The notes below the pieces were generated by a model. It ran no database searches. It was not told where the DNA came from and saw only the letters and a list, made by a program, of their open reading frames with translations. Of a stretch of 64,000 nt of DNA, positions 35,970 to 44,420 are shown in pieces. The stretch comes from an uncultured Spartobacteria bacterium (GTDB lineage: Bacteria; Verrucomicrobiota; Verrucomicrobiia; Chthoniobacterales; JAATET01): positions 35,483 to 99,482 of the forward strand of contig CALGTD010000004.1 in assembly GCA_937901895.1 (NCBI GenBank). Reading direction: 5' to 3'. Position numbers and translations under genes: made by a program. Position 1 is the stretch's first letter. Each line of letters opens with the position of its first letter.

Positions 35970-37141
35970 AACGGAATCTCCTTACGCGATGAAAAGCGGC
36001 TTTTGTAAAGACAAACCCACGCGGCGATGAACCATCCGCCGAGCAGCGATCCCGCAACGACGATCCCCAGTCGCGCAATCCCGAAGCCCACGGTGTCGGT
36101 TCCTCCCAGCGAGAAGGCCAGATACGTCGAGGCGCCTTCGAGAACGAGGAACGGAAGAAAAACGGCCGCGATGAATGGCAGGATGCTCGCGATGTTCGCG
36201 ATGGAAAACCGGACGCTGTCGCGCAGTGCGTCGCGCAGGGATTCGTTGTGAAATACGAGTGTCGCCTGTGTGGCGCAGAAAAAGAGGACGAGCAACGTCA
36301 CCAGGAGCCGTCCCCACGGGTCACTGGCCGCGCGAAGACTCCCGGCGACACCGGGTGCGGCATCGTCCACGAGCAACGCGAGAAGCTGTGGAACGAAGAC
36401 GAGTGCAAACGAAAGGGTCGCGAGTGGAAGCGACCACTTCAGCACGAAGCCGGTTCTCCGCGCGGCGACGAGGAAGAGCTTGTAACGGTGGAAATGCAGA
36501 CCGCGCATCCACGCGTAGGCCATGAGCATGAGGTAGGTGAGAAAAAACAGCCCAAGCAGCAGCTCGAAGATCAGGGCTGGCATCACGAGTGCCGCGATGC
36601 CGTAAAATCCGATCCATCCGGAGAGTTCCGGCATCAGCACATACGCAATGGGCCGGACGATCGTTGCGAGCGCCGAAATCGCCAGCAGGACGACGAGGAG
36701 CCAGCCGAATCGCGGAAAGCGGCGGAGGATCGCGCGGGAGATCTCGATGAAAAGGCCGTTGTAGTTTGCGAGGAAGGCCAGGGCGCAGAGTGCGGAGAGA
36801 GGAAACGTGCCGGTGAACAGCGCGAAAATCGATGCCGTGAACTCCGCTGCCTGCAGGAACGTATCCGGAGAGGCAGGCAGAGCGTTTGGCGGCTCCTGAA
36901 AGGTAAAGGATGTCAGCCACTCCCATACGTCGCCGGTGCGTGCGATGAATGCGATTTCGGCACCGAGCAGAAAGAGTCCGTGACAAAGTCCGAAGGCGAG
37001 GGGAATCCGCCACAGGTCCGGATAGCGGCCCATGCAGCGCAGGCCGTTCCGCAGGGCGATGCGCACGGAAGCCGGAATCAGCGCACATGCGATCCATGCC
37101 GCTCCGGCGACGAGGAGCGCGACCTGGAGTTCCCGACCCAT
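35966..37141 (-). CDS. Polytopic membrane protein of unknown family
   Basis: 391 residues with roughly eight hydrophobic segments, for example WIACALIPASVRIAL, IPLAFGLCHGLFLLGAEIAF, WLLVVLLAISALATIV, FELLLGLFFLTYLMLMAYAW, LLVTLLVLFFCATQATLVFH and IASILPFIAAVFLPFLVL. I do not recognise a family. It is the first gene of an operon with the pseudo-ABC ATPase and the prenyl synthase, each overlapping the next by four bases. It may be the membrane partner of the ABC-like protein; that is inference from coupling. Confidence 0.75.
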   Translation of the reverse strand: MGRELQVALLVAGAAWIACALIPASVRIALRNGLRCMGRYPDLWRIPLAFGLCHGLFLLGAEIAFIARTGDVWEWLTSFTFQEPPNALPASPDTFLQAAEFTASIFALFTGTFPLSALCALAFLANYNGLFIEISRAILRRFPRFGWLLVVLLAISALATIVRPIAYVLMPELSGWIGFYGIAALVMPALIFELLLGLFFLTYLMLMAYAWMRGLHFHRYKLFLVAARRTGFVLKWSLPLATLSFALVFVPQLLALLVDDAAPGVAGSLRAASDPWGRLLVTLLVLFFCATQATLVFHNESLRDALRDSVRFSIANIASILPFIAAVFLPFLVLEGASTYLAFSLGGTDTVGFGIARLGIVVAGSLLGGWFIAAWVCLYKSRFSSRKEIPF

Positions 37142-37220
37142 CCCAAGCGGTTATGGCATGCCGGTCGCGCGGCGACGAGTGCGATTGAAGCAAATTCTTC
37201 GCCGGCATAGAGTCATTCGA

Positions 37221-37790
37221 ATGACGCTGGCGAACCAGATCACGATCGTGCGGATCCTGCTGATTCCGGTGTTCGCGCTGCTCGCCGTCTATTACGGCGC
37301 CGGCGTGCGGGAGGGAGTGGCGGTGGAATCCCTTCGCTGGGCGGCGATTGGCGTATTCATCGTAGCGTCGGTCACGGATGCGTTTGATGGCGCCGTTGCC
37401 CGAAGGTTTGGTCAGGTCAGCCGCACGGGAGCGATCCTCGATCCCATCGCCGACAAGGGGCTGCTTCTCACGGCGATCATTACGCTGAGCGTGAGCGACT
37501 GGCGGGTCGCGCTGCCACTGTGGTTTCCGGTGCTCGTCATTGCGCGGGATGCGGTGGTGCTCACGGGTTGCGTGGTGGTGCGATTTGTGTGCGACCACCT
37601 CGAGGTGAAGCCGAGCTGGATCGGAAAAACGGCCACGGCGTTGCAGATGATCGCGGTGTCCTGGGTGATGCTGCAGATTCGTTACGTGGAGATTCCTGTG
37701 GCGCTCGCGGGAATTTTCACGTTGGTAAGTGGGATGGAATACGTCATTCGCGGAGTTGCACAGCTCGCGCACCACGAATCCGGAACATGA
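37221..37790 (+). CDS. pgsA: CDP-diacylglycerol-glycerol-3-phosphate 3-phosphatidyltransferase-like protein
   Basis: 189 residues, membrane CDP-alcohol phosphatidyltransferase that makes phosphatidylglycerol phosphate. It has the diagnostic motif DAFDGAVARRFGQVSRTGAI followed by LDPIADK (DG-x2-AR-x8-G-x3-D-x3-D). Four to five membrane helices fit the family. Start is the ATG at 37221, preceding MTLANQITIVRILLIPVFAL, a typical PgsA N-terminus. Its stop overlaps the der start (ATGA). A related alcohol acceptor cannot be excluded. Confidence 0.9.
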   Translation: MTLANQITIVRILLIPVFALLAVYYGAGVREGVAVESLRWAAIGVFIVASVTDAFDGAVARRFGQVSRTGAILDPIADKGLLLTAIITLSVSDWRVALPLWFPVLVIARDAVVLTGCVVVRFVCDHLEVKPSWIGKTATALQMIAVSWVMLQIRYVEIPVALAGIFTLVSGMEYVIRGVAQLAHHESGT

Positions 37791-39118
37791 GAACCGTCGC
37801 CATTGTAGGGCGGCCGAACGTCGGAAAATCCGCCCTTTTCAACCGTCTTGCCAACTCCCGCATCTCGATCGTTCACGACCAGCCGGGCGTGACGCGGGAT
37901 CGCATTCATGCCGTGTGCAAACTCGGTTCCGCTCCCTTCGAGATCGTGGATACCGGAGGCATTGGCGCGGAGCCGGATCCCGACTTTGCGGAGGAGACGC
38001 ACTTTGCCGCGGAGGTGGCAATGACGACGGCCGATCTCATTCTTTTTGTTGTCGATGGTCCCTGCGGGATCACGCCGCTCGACGCCGACCTTGCCAGGAT
38101 TGTCCGGGAATGGGGGAAGCCGGTGATCCTGGTGATCAACAAGATCGACAACGAACGCCAGGAGACACTCGAAGGCGATTTTGCGCGCCTGGGTTTTACA
38201 AACACACTCTGCACGAGCGCGGCGCACGGACGTGGAATCAGCGAGGTGGTTCGCAGGATCAGTGACGAAATCGATCTCGGAGAAGCGGTGGAAGAGGATG
38301 TGCGGGCGCCGAAGCTTGCGATCGTCGGCCGGCCCAACGTTGGAAAGTCCTCGCTCGTGAACGCGATCCTCAATGACAAGCGGACGATCGTCAGCGAGAT
38401 CGCAGGCACGACGCGTGATGCGGTGGACATCCCCTACGAGTTCAAGGGCTCGAAGTTCCTGCTCGTGGACACGGCGGGCATCCGTCACCGCTCGAAACAC
38501 AACACCTCGGTCGAGGTCTTCAGCGTGATGCGATCGGAGCAGGCGATCGAGCGTGCGGATCTGAATATTCTGGTGATCGACGTCACGCAGGGAGTGACGA
38601 TGCAGGACAAGAAAATCGCCGGCCTCATGCAGAAGGCGCGAAAGGCGGCGATCATCGTGCTGAACAAATGGGACCTCGTGGAGGAGCAGACGCCGGATGA
38701 GATGAAGGAGCGGATCGAGGCGATCCGCGAAGAGTTGTTCTTTCTGGAGTATGCGCCGGTTGTCGTCCTTTCCGCGAAACAGAAGACGAACGTTCCGCGT
38801 TTGTTCAACATGATCGAAAAGATCCGTCAGCATGCCGGACGCAGGATCGGCACGGGGGAGTTGAACCGCCTGCTCAAGCTCGCGGTGGAGAGGCAGCCTC
38901 CGCCGGTCCGCGGGACTTCCCGCTTCAAGATTCTCTACGCGACGCAGGTGGCCGACGCGGATCGTCCGCCTTTTGCTCCGATTGAATTTCTGCTTTTCGT
39001 CAACGATCCGCGCAAACTCTCGGATTCCTACCAGAGCTACCTTGCGAAGCAGGTGCGACGGCTGAGGGAATACCCGGGACTTCCGGTTCTCTTCAAATTG
39101 CGGGGGCGGAAGCGTTGA
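37787..39118 (+). CDS. der: Ribosome-assembly GTPase Der (EngA)
   Basis: 443 residues with two tandem GTPase domains, unique to Der, which helps 50S subunit maturation. Domain 1 has G1 GRPNVGKSALF, G3 DTGGIG and G4 NKID. Domain 2 has G1 GRPNVGKSSLV, G3 DTAGI and G4 NKWD. The C-terminal KH-like domain follows (SRFKILYATQVAD, PVLFKLRGRKR). Start is ATG 37787, overlapping pgsA. Confidence 0.97.
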   Translation: MRTVAIVGRPNVGKSALFNRLANSRISIVHDQPGVTRDRIHAVCKLGSAPFEIVDTGGIGAEPDPDFAEETHFAAEVAMTTADLILFVVDGPCGITPLDADLARIVREWGKPVILVINKIDNERQETLEGDFARLGFTNTLCTSAAHGRGISEVVRRISDEIDLGEAVEEDVRAPKLAIVGRPNVGKSSLVNAILNDKRTIVSEIAGTTRDAVDIPYEFKGSKFLLVDTAGIRHRSKHNTSVEVFSVMRSEQAIERADLNILVIDVTQGVTMQDKKIAGLMQKARKAAIIVLNKWDLVEEQTPDEMKERIEAIREELFFLEYAPVVVLSAKQKTNVPRLFNMIEKIRQHAGRRIGTGELNRLLKLAVERQPPPVRGTSRFKILYATQVADADRPPFAPIEFLLFVNDPRKLSDSYQSYLAKQVRRLREYPGLPVLFKLRGRKR

Positions 39119-39150
39119 CTTCGCGGGGCCGCAGCCATATTTCCTGCGAC

Positions 39151-39300
39151 ATGCTCGATATGCAGAATTCGGAGGACCGGCTCATTCGCAACATCCTGCT
39201 TGGTGCGGCAGCCGGTGCGCTTGCCATCCTTCTTGCCGCTGCGATCACGATTGCAGCCACCCTTTCGGCAAACTTCAATTTCCTTAACTGGATGGAGTGA
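39151..39300 (+). CDS. Small single-helix membrane protein, 49 residues
   Basis: From the ATG at 39151 the peptide reads MLDMQNSEDRLIRNILLGAA, continuing with a strong hydrophobic helix (GALAILLAAAITIAATL) and ending FNWLN-like (FLNWME). It follows der by 32 bases on the same strand. The last 17 bases overlap the 3' end of the convergent yihY gene. The single helix with charged N-side looks like a real small membrane protein, but no family is known to me. Confidence 0.5.
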   Translation: MLDMQNSEDRLIRNILLGAAAGALAILLAAAITIAATLSANFNFLNWME

Positions 39301-40201
39301 CGGCCACCGGCTGTCTCGCCACCCGTTCGATCGCCGCACACAGGCAGCCGCCGGCGATGATGATCTGTCCGCTGAGGTAGATCCACATCAGGAGGAGCAT
39401 GAGACCTCCGATGGTGCCGTATATGCCGTAGTCGACGAAGCGCGGCAGGTAGGTCACGAACGCCACCTGGCAGATCTGCACGGCAAGTGTTACCAGGAGC
39501 GCGGGGAGCCAGACCTGCCGGAAGGCGACGCGACGCCGCGGAGCCAGCTTGTAGAGCATCGTAAACGTGTAGAACAACACGAGCGCACCGACGACCATGC
39601 GGGACCAGTCCAGCAGCGTGATCATGGGCGCAAGGTGGACGCCGGGAAAATCCCGGGCGATGAGGTGCTCGAGCGTGGTCAGTCCCTTCGCGATGCCTTG
39701 AGTGATTGCGGGGATCAGGATTCCGATTCCCAGTCCGCTGCCGACGACGGCGATCATCGCGAAATTCTTGAGCGGCATCTGCCACCACGGGATCGGAATC
39801 GTGTGCCATGCGCGGTTCACGGCGCGCACGAGCGACTGGAAAAATCGCAGCGAGGTCCAGGAGAGGATGAGGATGGAGAGAACGCTGATGCCGCCGCGCT
39901 TGCGCTCGAGATCCGCGGCCAGGCGGAAGATCATTTCATGTTCGGAGGCGCCCAGGGGGATGTATTCGGTGATCGCGTGGTGAACGGTCTGCGCGTCGAA
40001 GAACATCGACCCCACGGAAAGCAGGAGCGCGACCAGCGGGATCATCGAAAACAGCGCGTAATATGCGAACGCCGCCGCGCGCTGCTCGGCCTCGATCCGG
40101 CTGAAGATCCGGAGCGTCAATACGATGGTCGCCCAGATGCGTCTGGCGAAATGCGGCGGTCGCATGAGCGGGATTTGTCGGCTCCGGATGGAGCGATGCA
40201 A
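39284..40201 (-). CDS. YihY/BrkB-family inner membrane protein
   Basis: Up to 305 residues (an ATG at 40165 gives 293). The family pattern is clear: AFAYYALFSMIPLVALLLSV, then GISVLSILILSWTSLRFFQSL, TFTMLYKLAPRRRVAFRQV, and FVDYGIYGTIGGLMLLLMWI. Six membrane helices are expected. Once labelled ribonuclease BN by mistake; true function unknown. The gene converges with the small membrane protein and lies downstream of a small secreted-protein gene, from which it is separated by a terminator. Confidence 0.9.
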   Translation of the reverse strand: MHRSIRSRQIPLMRPPHFARRIWATIVLTLRIFSRIEAEQRAAAFAYYALFSMIPLVALLLSVGSMFFDAQTVHHAITEYIPLGASEHEMIFRLAADLERKRGGISVLSILILSWTSLRFFQSLVRAVNRAWHTIPIPWWQMPLKNFAMIAVVGSGLGIGILIPAITQGIAKGLTTLEHLIARDFPGVHLAPMITLLDWSRMVVGALVLFYTFTMLYKLAPRRRVAFRQVWLPALLVTLAVQICQVAFVTYLPRFVDYGIYGTIGGLMLLLMWIYLSGQIIIAGGCLCAAIERVARQPVAVTPSS

Positions 40202-40208
40202 GCAAACA

Positions 40209-40243
40209 AAAAGCGCGGCGGTGGAAACCCACGGCCGCGCTTT
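40209..40243 (-). terminator. Intrinsic terminator after small secreted-protein gene
   Basis: A strong GC stem (AAAGCGCGGC with GCCGCGCTTT as outer arms, GGTGG/CCCAC inner arms, AAA loop) followed on the minus strand by GCGCTTTTTGTTTG. It would stop transcription of the small gene at 40263-40394 before yihY. Confidence 0.75.
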
Positions 40244-40262
40244 CTTGGATCAAGGACCCGGA

Positions 40263-40394
40263 TTAGAGACGGACGGAAGTCGTCACGGTGTCCTTCTTGT
40301 CGCCGCCCTTCTTGCCACAACCGCCACCGCAATCTCCGGCGAAGGTGGTTCCAGCGAAGAGGAGAGCGACTGCTGCGAATGCGAGGAATTTCAT
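40263..40394 (-). CDS. Small exported Gly/Cys/Lys-rich protein, 43 residues
   Basis: Reads MKFLAFAAVALLFAGTTFAG, then DCGGGCGKKGGDKKDTVTTS and VRL. The first 19 residues form an ideal signal peptide with an A-x-A-like cleavage site (TFA). The mature part is only ~24 residues, with two Cys (C-G-G-G-C), many Gly and Lys. It is followed by a terminator and preceded by its own leader region, so it looks like an independently transcribed gene. It could be a metal-binding or envelope peptide; I do not know the family. Confidence 0.65.
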   Translation of the reverse strand: MKFLAFAAVALLFAGTTFAGDCGGGCGKKGGDKKDTVTTSVRL

Positions 40395-40427
40395 AACAAG
40401 CGCAGAGTCGCCCGGATTTGCGCTTTG

Positions 40428-41219
40428 TCAATGCGTAACTTCCCGGGATTCAACGAGTGCGGGAATTTCCGATAGCGACGCGATGGTGTGATCCGGTTCG
40501 ACCTCGTGATGTTCCTCCGAGCCTGGGACCTTGATCCAGATGCTGCGAATGCCGGCGTTGCGTGCGCCGGCGATGTCGCGTTCGAGGCTGTTGCCGACCA
40601 TCACCGCGTCGTCGGGCGGGGTGTCGAGCTCCGTGAGCAGGCGATGAAAGATCTCGGGCTCCGGCTTGCCGATGTCGTGCTCGCCGGAGACGGCCACCGC
40701 CGCGAAGAGCGGCTCGAGTCCCGAGGCCCGAAGCTTTTCGCGCTGCAGGTCGGGGGCGCCGTTCGTCAGCAGGCCGAGCTTGTGGGTTTTGGAGAGGCGG
40801 ACAAGGACTTCGCGGGCGTCCGGCATGAGGCGGGAGAGCTTGCGGCGCTGTTCCGAAAACACGGCGGCGAGGTCCGCGGCCGTTTCACCGCCGTCGAGTT
40901 CCTGCCTGCGCAGCGCGGCATCGAAGACCCGCACCCGGTATTCCTGCGCCCAGTTGCGAAGTGCGGTCAGCTCCGGAGACTCGCCCTCGAAACGTCCCCA
41001 GAGGCACTCGAAGGCACTGATGCCAATGCGCCGGCAATAGGGGTAAACGGGGGCCTCCTTGTGAAGCTTGCGGGCAATCTCGCGGGCGTCGCGTTGAAAG
41101 GCCTCGATATTCGCGCCGACAGCCTGGAACGCCTGCTCGGCCGTGCGGGCGAGGGCCTCCGAGGAGACCGCCTCGTCCACGATGAGGGTGTCGTCGAGAT
41201 CGAATAGGAGCGCGGGCAT
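40428..41219 (-). CDS. HAD-superfamily hydrolase (YjjG-like)
   Basis: 263 residues from the ATG at 41219, which directly precedes motif I (LLFDLDDTLIVDE). Motif II is LGLLTNGAPDLQ, motif III is the Lys in DIGKPEPEIF, and motif IV is VMVGNSLERDIAGARNAG. The alpha-helical cap is of the C1 type seen in nucleotidase YjjG and related phosphatases. It probably dephosphorylates a small metabolite such as a nucleotide. The frame remains open far upstream but that part is antisense to lemA and trpE. Confidence 0.9.
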   Translation of the reverse strand: MPALLFDLDDTLIVDEAVSSEALARTAEQAFQAVGANIEAFQRDAREIARKLHKEAPVYPYCRRIGISAFECLWGRFEGESPELTALRNWAQEYRVRVFDAALRRQELDGGETAADLAAVFSEQRRKLSRLMPDAREVLVRLSKTHKLGLLTNGAPDLQREKLRASGLEPLFAAVAVSGEHDIGKPEPEIFHRLLTELDTPPDDAVMVGNSLERDIAGARNAGIRSIWIKVPGSEEHHEVEPDHTIASLSEIPALVESREVTH

Positions 41220-41315
41220 GCGAGTGTGTGAAGCAGACGACGGCGGGATTTTCGAGGGAAAAAGCGGCGCGATTTCCGCATTGCGCAACGTTCTGCGGAT
41301 GCGCAGTGTCTTCGC

Positions 41316-41912
41316 ATGACTGCAGTTGGCATCCTGATCGCCCTCGTCGTGCTCGCCGCAGTGGTGGGCCTTTTCTTCATCAGCCAGTTCAACGCGCTCG
41401 TTGCACTGCGAAACCGCTTCAAGAATGCCTTTGCCCAGATCGATGTGCAGCTCAAGCGGCGCCATGATCTGATTCCGAATCTTGTCGAGACGGCGAAGGG
41501 TTATCTCGCCCATGAGCGGGAGACGCTCGAGGCCGTCACCGCCGCACGGACCGCGGCCCAGACCGCGCAGAAGAACGCCGCGGCGAATCCCGGAGATCCT
41601 TCGGCCATGCGCGCGCTTGGGTCCGCGGAGGCCGGCCTCACCGGTGCCCTCGGCCGCCTGATGGTCGTTGCGGAGGCGTATCCGGACCTCAAGGCGAACC
41701 AGAACATGATGGCCCTCCAGGAGGAGCTCACCTCCACGGAAAACAAGGTCGCGTTTGCCCGGCAGGCCTACAACGACGCCGTCATGGCCTACAACACGAA
41801 GCGCGAGACCTTCCCGACGAACATCGTTGCGCGAATGTTCAACTTCCCGGCCGCGGAGTTGTTCGAGATCGACGACGCCGCGCAGCGCGAGGCGCCGAAG
41901 GTGCAGTTCTGA
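41316..41912 (+). CDS. lemA: LemA-family membrane-anchored protein
   Basis: 198 residues. One N-terminal membrane helix (IALVVLAAVVGLFFISQF) and a long helical body with the family signature RNRFKNAFAQIDVQLKRRHD then LIPNLVETAKGY. TSTENKVAFARQAYND and the end ARMFNFPAAELFEI are typical. LemA proteins face outward with the N-terminus anchored in the membrane; their biochemical role is unknown. No partner protease or TPM-domain gene follows here, unlike many lemA operons. Confidence 0.93.
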   Translation: MTAVGILIALVVLAAVVGLFFISQFNALVALRNRFKNAFAQIDVQLKRRHDLIPNLVETAKGYLAHERETLEAVTAARTAAQTAQKNAAANPGDPSAMRALGSAEAGLTGALGRLMVVAEAYPDLKANQNMMALQEELTSTENKVAFARQAYNDAVMAYNTKRETFPTNIVARMFNFPAAELFEIDDAAQREAPKVQF

Positions 41913-41996
41913 CGCCCGCCCGGGCTTCGATTCTCCGGAACCGTCGTGCCGAATGGCTTGCGGCGGAGTGGCCCGCTTGGTTGTGTATCCACTCCG

Positions 41997-43493
41997 ATGC
42001 ATCCACCGATTCAGCCAACGCCCGACGAATTCTCGCAGCTTGCCCACGATTACAATGTCGTGACGGTGTGGTGCGAGCTGGTCGCCGACGTGGAGACACC
42101 GGTGTCCGTCTATCGCAAGCTGAGGAATCCCTCGGAGCCGAGCTTCCTGCTCGAATCCGCGGAGCACAGTGATCATGTGGGCCGGCATTCGTTTGTGGGT
42201 GCGGGGGCCAGGTGGACCTTCACCGCGCACGATCGCACCGTGACCGCCCGCGACGCCGCCGGAGACCATCGCACCTACGAGGCGGAGACGGATCCGTTCC
42301 GGGAGCTCGAGGAGGCGATGAAAGGATTTCGCGTGGCTCCGCAAGCGGGCGTTCCCATCTTCCGCGGAGGCGCGGTCGGCTATCTCGCCTACGATGCGGT
42401 GCGCTGGTTTGAGCCGGTCATTCCGGCGCCTCCGAAGGACGAACTGGGGGTTCCCGACATGTTTTTCCTGCTGACGGATGTGATGGTCGCCTTCGACCAC
42501 CGGCGGCGGCGGATGAAAGTCATGGCGAACGCCTTCCTGGAAGGCACTACCGCGGAGGCGGCCTACGAGGAAGCCTGTGCCCGGGTGCGGTCGGCGCTTG
42601 GGAAGCTTGCGCAGCCGGTGGCGTTTTCACCGGTGTTCGCCGAAGCCGAAGGGGAGACACCCGGGTGTGTGTCGAACACGACGCGCGAGCAGTTTCACGC
42701 GATCGTCGAGACCGCGAAGGAATACATCCGCGCCGGTGACATTTTTCAGATGGTGCCGTCGCAGCGATTCGAGACGCCGTTCGAGGGTGATCCGCTGGAT
42801 CTCTACCGGGCGCTGAGGTTCGTGAATCCTTCGCCCTACATGTTCTGCTTCGAGATCGGCGGAGGATTCTCCCTCGTTGGCAGTTCGCCGGAGGTGCATG
42901 TGCGGGTGACCGATGGGCTCGTGGAAATCCGTCCCATCGCAGGCACTCGCAGGCGGGGGGAAACCGAGGAGGAGGATCTCGCGCTCGAGGCGGACCTGCT
43001 CGCGGATCCGAAGGAACGCGCGGAGCATTTGATGCTCGTCGATCTCGCTCGCAACGACGTGGGACGAATCGCGGAGTTTGCGTCGGTGAAGGTGAGCGAT
43101 TTCATGACGATCGAGCGCTACAGCCACGTCATGCACATTGTCTCCCACGTTTCCGGGACGCTTGCGGGCGGGCGCTCGGCCTACGACGTGATGCGCGCGA
43201 CGTTCCCGGCCGGAACGGTCTCAGGCTCCCCGAAGGTGCGGGCGATGCAGATCATCAACGAACTCGAGCAAAGCAAACGCTGCGTCTACGCGGGCGCGGT
43301 CGGATGGTTCGGGTTCGATGGCAACCTCGACTCCTGCATTGCCCTGCGGACGGTCGTGCTCAAGGACGGCGTCGCCTACGTGCAGGCCGGTGGAGGCGTG
43401 GTTGCGGATTCGACGCCCGAGGGCGAGTATCAGGAAAGCGTGAACAAGGCGATGGCGGCGATGCGTGCGATTGCCCGCGCGAAGGAAATTTGA
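41997..43493 (+). CDS. trpE: Anthranilate synthase component I
   Basis: 498 residues from the ATG at 41997. Converts chorismate to anthranilate with TrpG, the first step of tryptophan synthesis. Chorismate-binding signatures: FQMVPSQRFE, PSPYMFCFEIG, SSPEVHVRV, RPIAGTRRRG, DLARNDVGR, YSHVMHIVSHVSG, TFPAGTVSGSPKVRAM. The N-terminal domain bears the feedback region (LLESAEHSDHVGRHSFVG; bacterial TrpE usually has LLES). The trpG gene follows after 16 bases on the same strand. No attenuator leader peptide rich in Trp was seen. Confidence 0.96.
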   Translation: MHPPIQPTPDEFSQLAHDYNVVTVWCELVADVETPVSVYRKLRNPSEPSFLLESAEHSDHVGRHSFVGAGARWTFTAHDRTVTARDAAGDHRTYEAETDPFRELEEAMKGFRVAPQAGVPIFRGGAVGYLAYDAVRWFEPVIPAPPKDELGVPDMFFLLTDVMVAFDHRRRRMKVMANAFLEGTTAEAAYEEACARVRSALGKLAQPVAFSPVFAEAEGETPGCVSNTTREQFHAIVETAKEYIRAGDIFQMVPSQRFETPFEGDPLDLYRALRFVNPSPYMFCFEIGGGFSLVGSSPEVHVRVTDGLVEIRPIAGTRRRGETEEEDLALEADLLADPKERAEHLMLVDLARNDVGRIAEFASVKVSDFMTIERYSHVMHIVSHVSGTLAGGRSAYDVMRATFPAGTVSGSPKVRAMQIINELEQSKRCVYAGAVGWFGFDGNLDSCIALRTVVLKDGVAYVQAGGGVVADSTPEGEYQESVNKAMAAMRAIARAKEI

Positions 43494-43509
43494 TCAACGG
43501 ACTCTTCGA

Positions 43510-44073
43510 ATGCTTCTCGTCATCGATAATTACGACTCGTTCACCTACAACCTCGTCCAGTATTTCGGCGAGCTGGGGGCGGAGCCGGAGGTCCGGCGCA
43601 ATGACGAAATCACGCCTGCGGAAATCCGGGCGATGAGACCGGAGCGGATTTGCATTTCCCCGGGGCCGTGTTCTCCGAAGGAGGCGGGGATCAGTTGCGA
43701 TGTCCTGCGCGAACTCGGTGGCGAAGTGCCGATTCTCGGTGTCTGTCTCGGCCACCAATGCATCGGTGATGTGTATGGCGGCGAGGTGGTGCGGGCGGAG
43801 CGTTTGATGCACGGCAAGACGTCTCCGATTCTTCACAACGGCGCGAACGTCTTCGCCGGACTGCCCAGTCCGTTCGAGGCGACGCGCTATCACTCGCTGA
43901 TCGTGCGCAAGGAATCTCTGCCGGAGTGCCTGGAGGTCACGGCATGGACCGCCGAGGGCGAAATCATGGGCCTCGCACACAAGGAGCTGCCGATCTACGG
44001 TGTGCAGTTTCACCCGGAGTCGATCCTGACCTCGGAGGGCAAACGGCTGCTGGAAAACTTCCTGAAGCTCTGA
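43510..44073 (+). CDS. trpG: Anthranilate synthase component II, glutamine amidotransferase
   Basis: 187 residues from the ATG at 43510 (MLLVIDNYDSFTYNLVQYFG). Class I amidotransferase supplying ammonia to TrpE. It has the oxyanion motif SPGPCSPKEAG, the nucleophile Cys in GVCLGHQCIG, and the His-Glu pair in GVQFHPESI. The protein could also serve para-aminobenzoate synthase, as TrpG/PabA often do. Operon with trpE. Confidence 0.95.
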   Translation: MLLVIDNYDSFTYNLVQYFGELGAEPEVRRNDEITPAEIRAMRPERICISPGPCSPKEAGISCDVLRELGGEVPILGVCLGHQCIGDVYGGEVVRAERLMHGKTSPILHNGANVFAGLPSPFEATRYHSLIVRKESLPECLEVTAWTAEGEIMGLAHKELPIYGVQFHPESILTSEGKRLLENFLKL

Positions 44074-44075
44074 GT

Positions 44076-44420
44076 GTGGTGACGCGGACGGGTCGCATTC
44101 TCGAAAAGACGACCACGTTTCTGCGGCGCCTCCCGGACGGCCAGAAGGCAATCTGGCCGGTGTTCACGGGGTCCTGCTGATCGTCGTCCTGTTTGGCTTT
44201 GCTGATCTGGGTTGGCTTGAGTCCTGGGTGCAGGCGGATGGGATTTTCTTCGCGTTCTTCACGGCGCTGACGATCGGCTACGGCGATTTTGTGCCGCCGC
44301 CCCCGCTCGCGCGTTTTCGCATGGTGCTTCCTGGAATTTTCGGATTCATCCTCACGGGGATTCCCGCCGCGATGGCGGTGCGTGCGCGGCGCGCGATGAT
44401 GGATCTCGGGGACGGGCTAG
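44076..44420 (+). pseudogene. Potassium channel family protein, frameshifted
   Basis: Two frames together give one plausible two-helix channel. Frame A starts with GTG 44076 just after trpG (VTRTGRILEKTTTFLRRLPD, GQKAIWPVFTG) and stops at TGA 44178. Frame B, one base off, continues VLLIVVLFGFADLGWLESWV and FFAFFTALTIGYGDFVPPPP, with the exact selectivity filter TIGYGD, then PGIFGFILTGIPAAMAVRAR. One extra G in the run at 44168-44171 would join them. Frame B then runs on antisense into lipB until about 44938, so the true stop is also missing. Either a decayed gene or a base-call error in a homopolymer. Confidence 0.7.

Noticed and set aside
40428..42500. N-terminal extension of the HAD hydrolase to 690 residues
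   Set aside because: HAD motif I starts at the ATG 41219; upstream codons are antisense to lemA and trpE.
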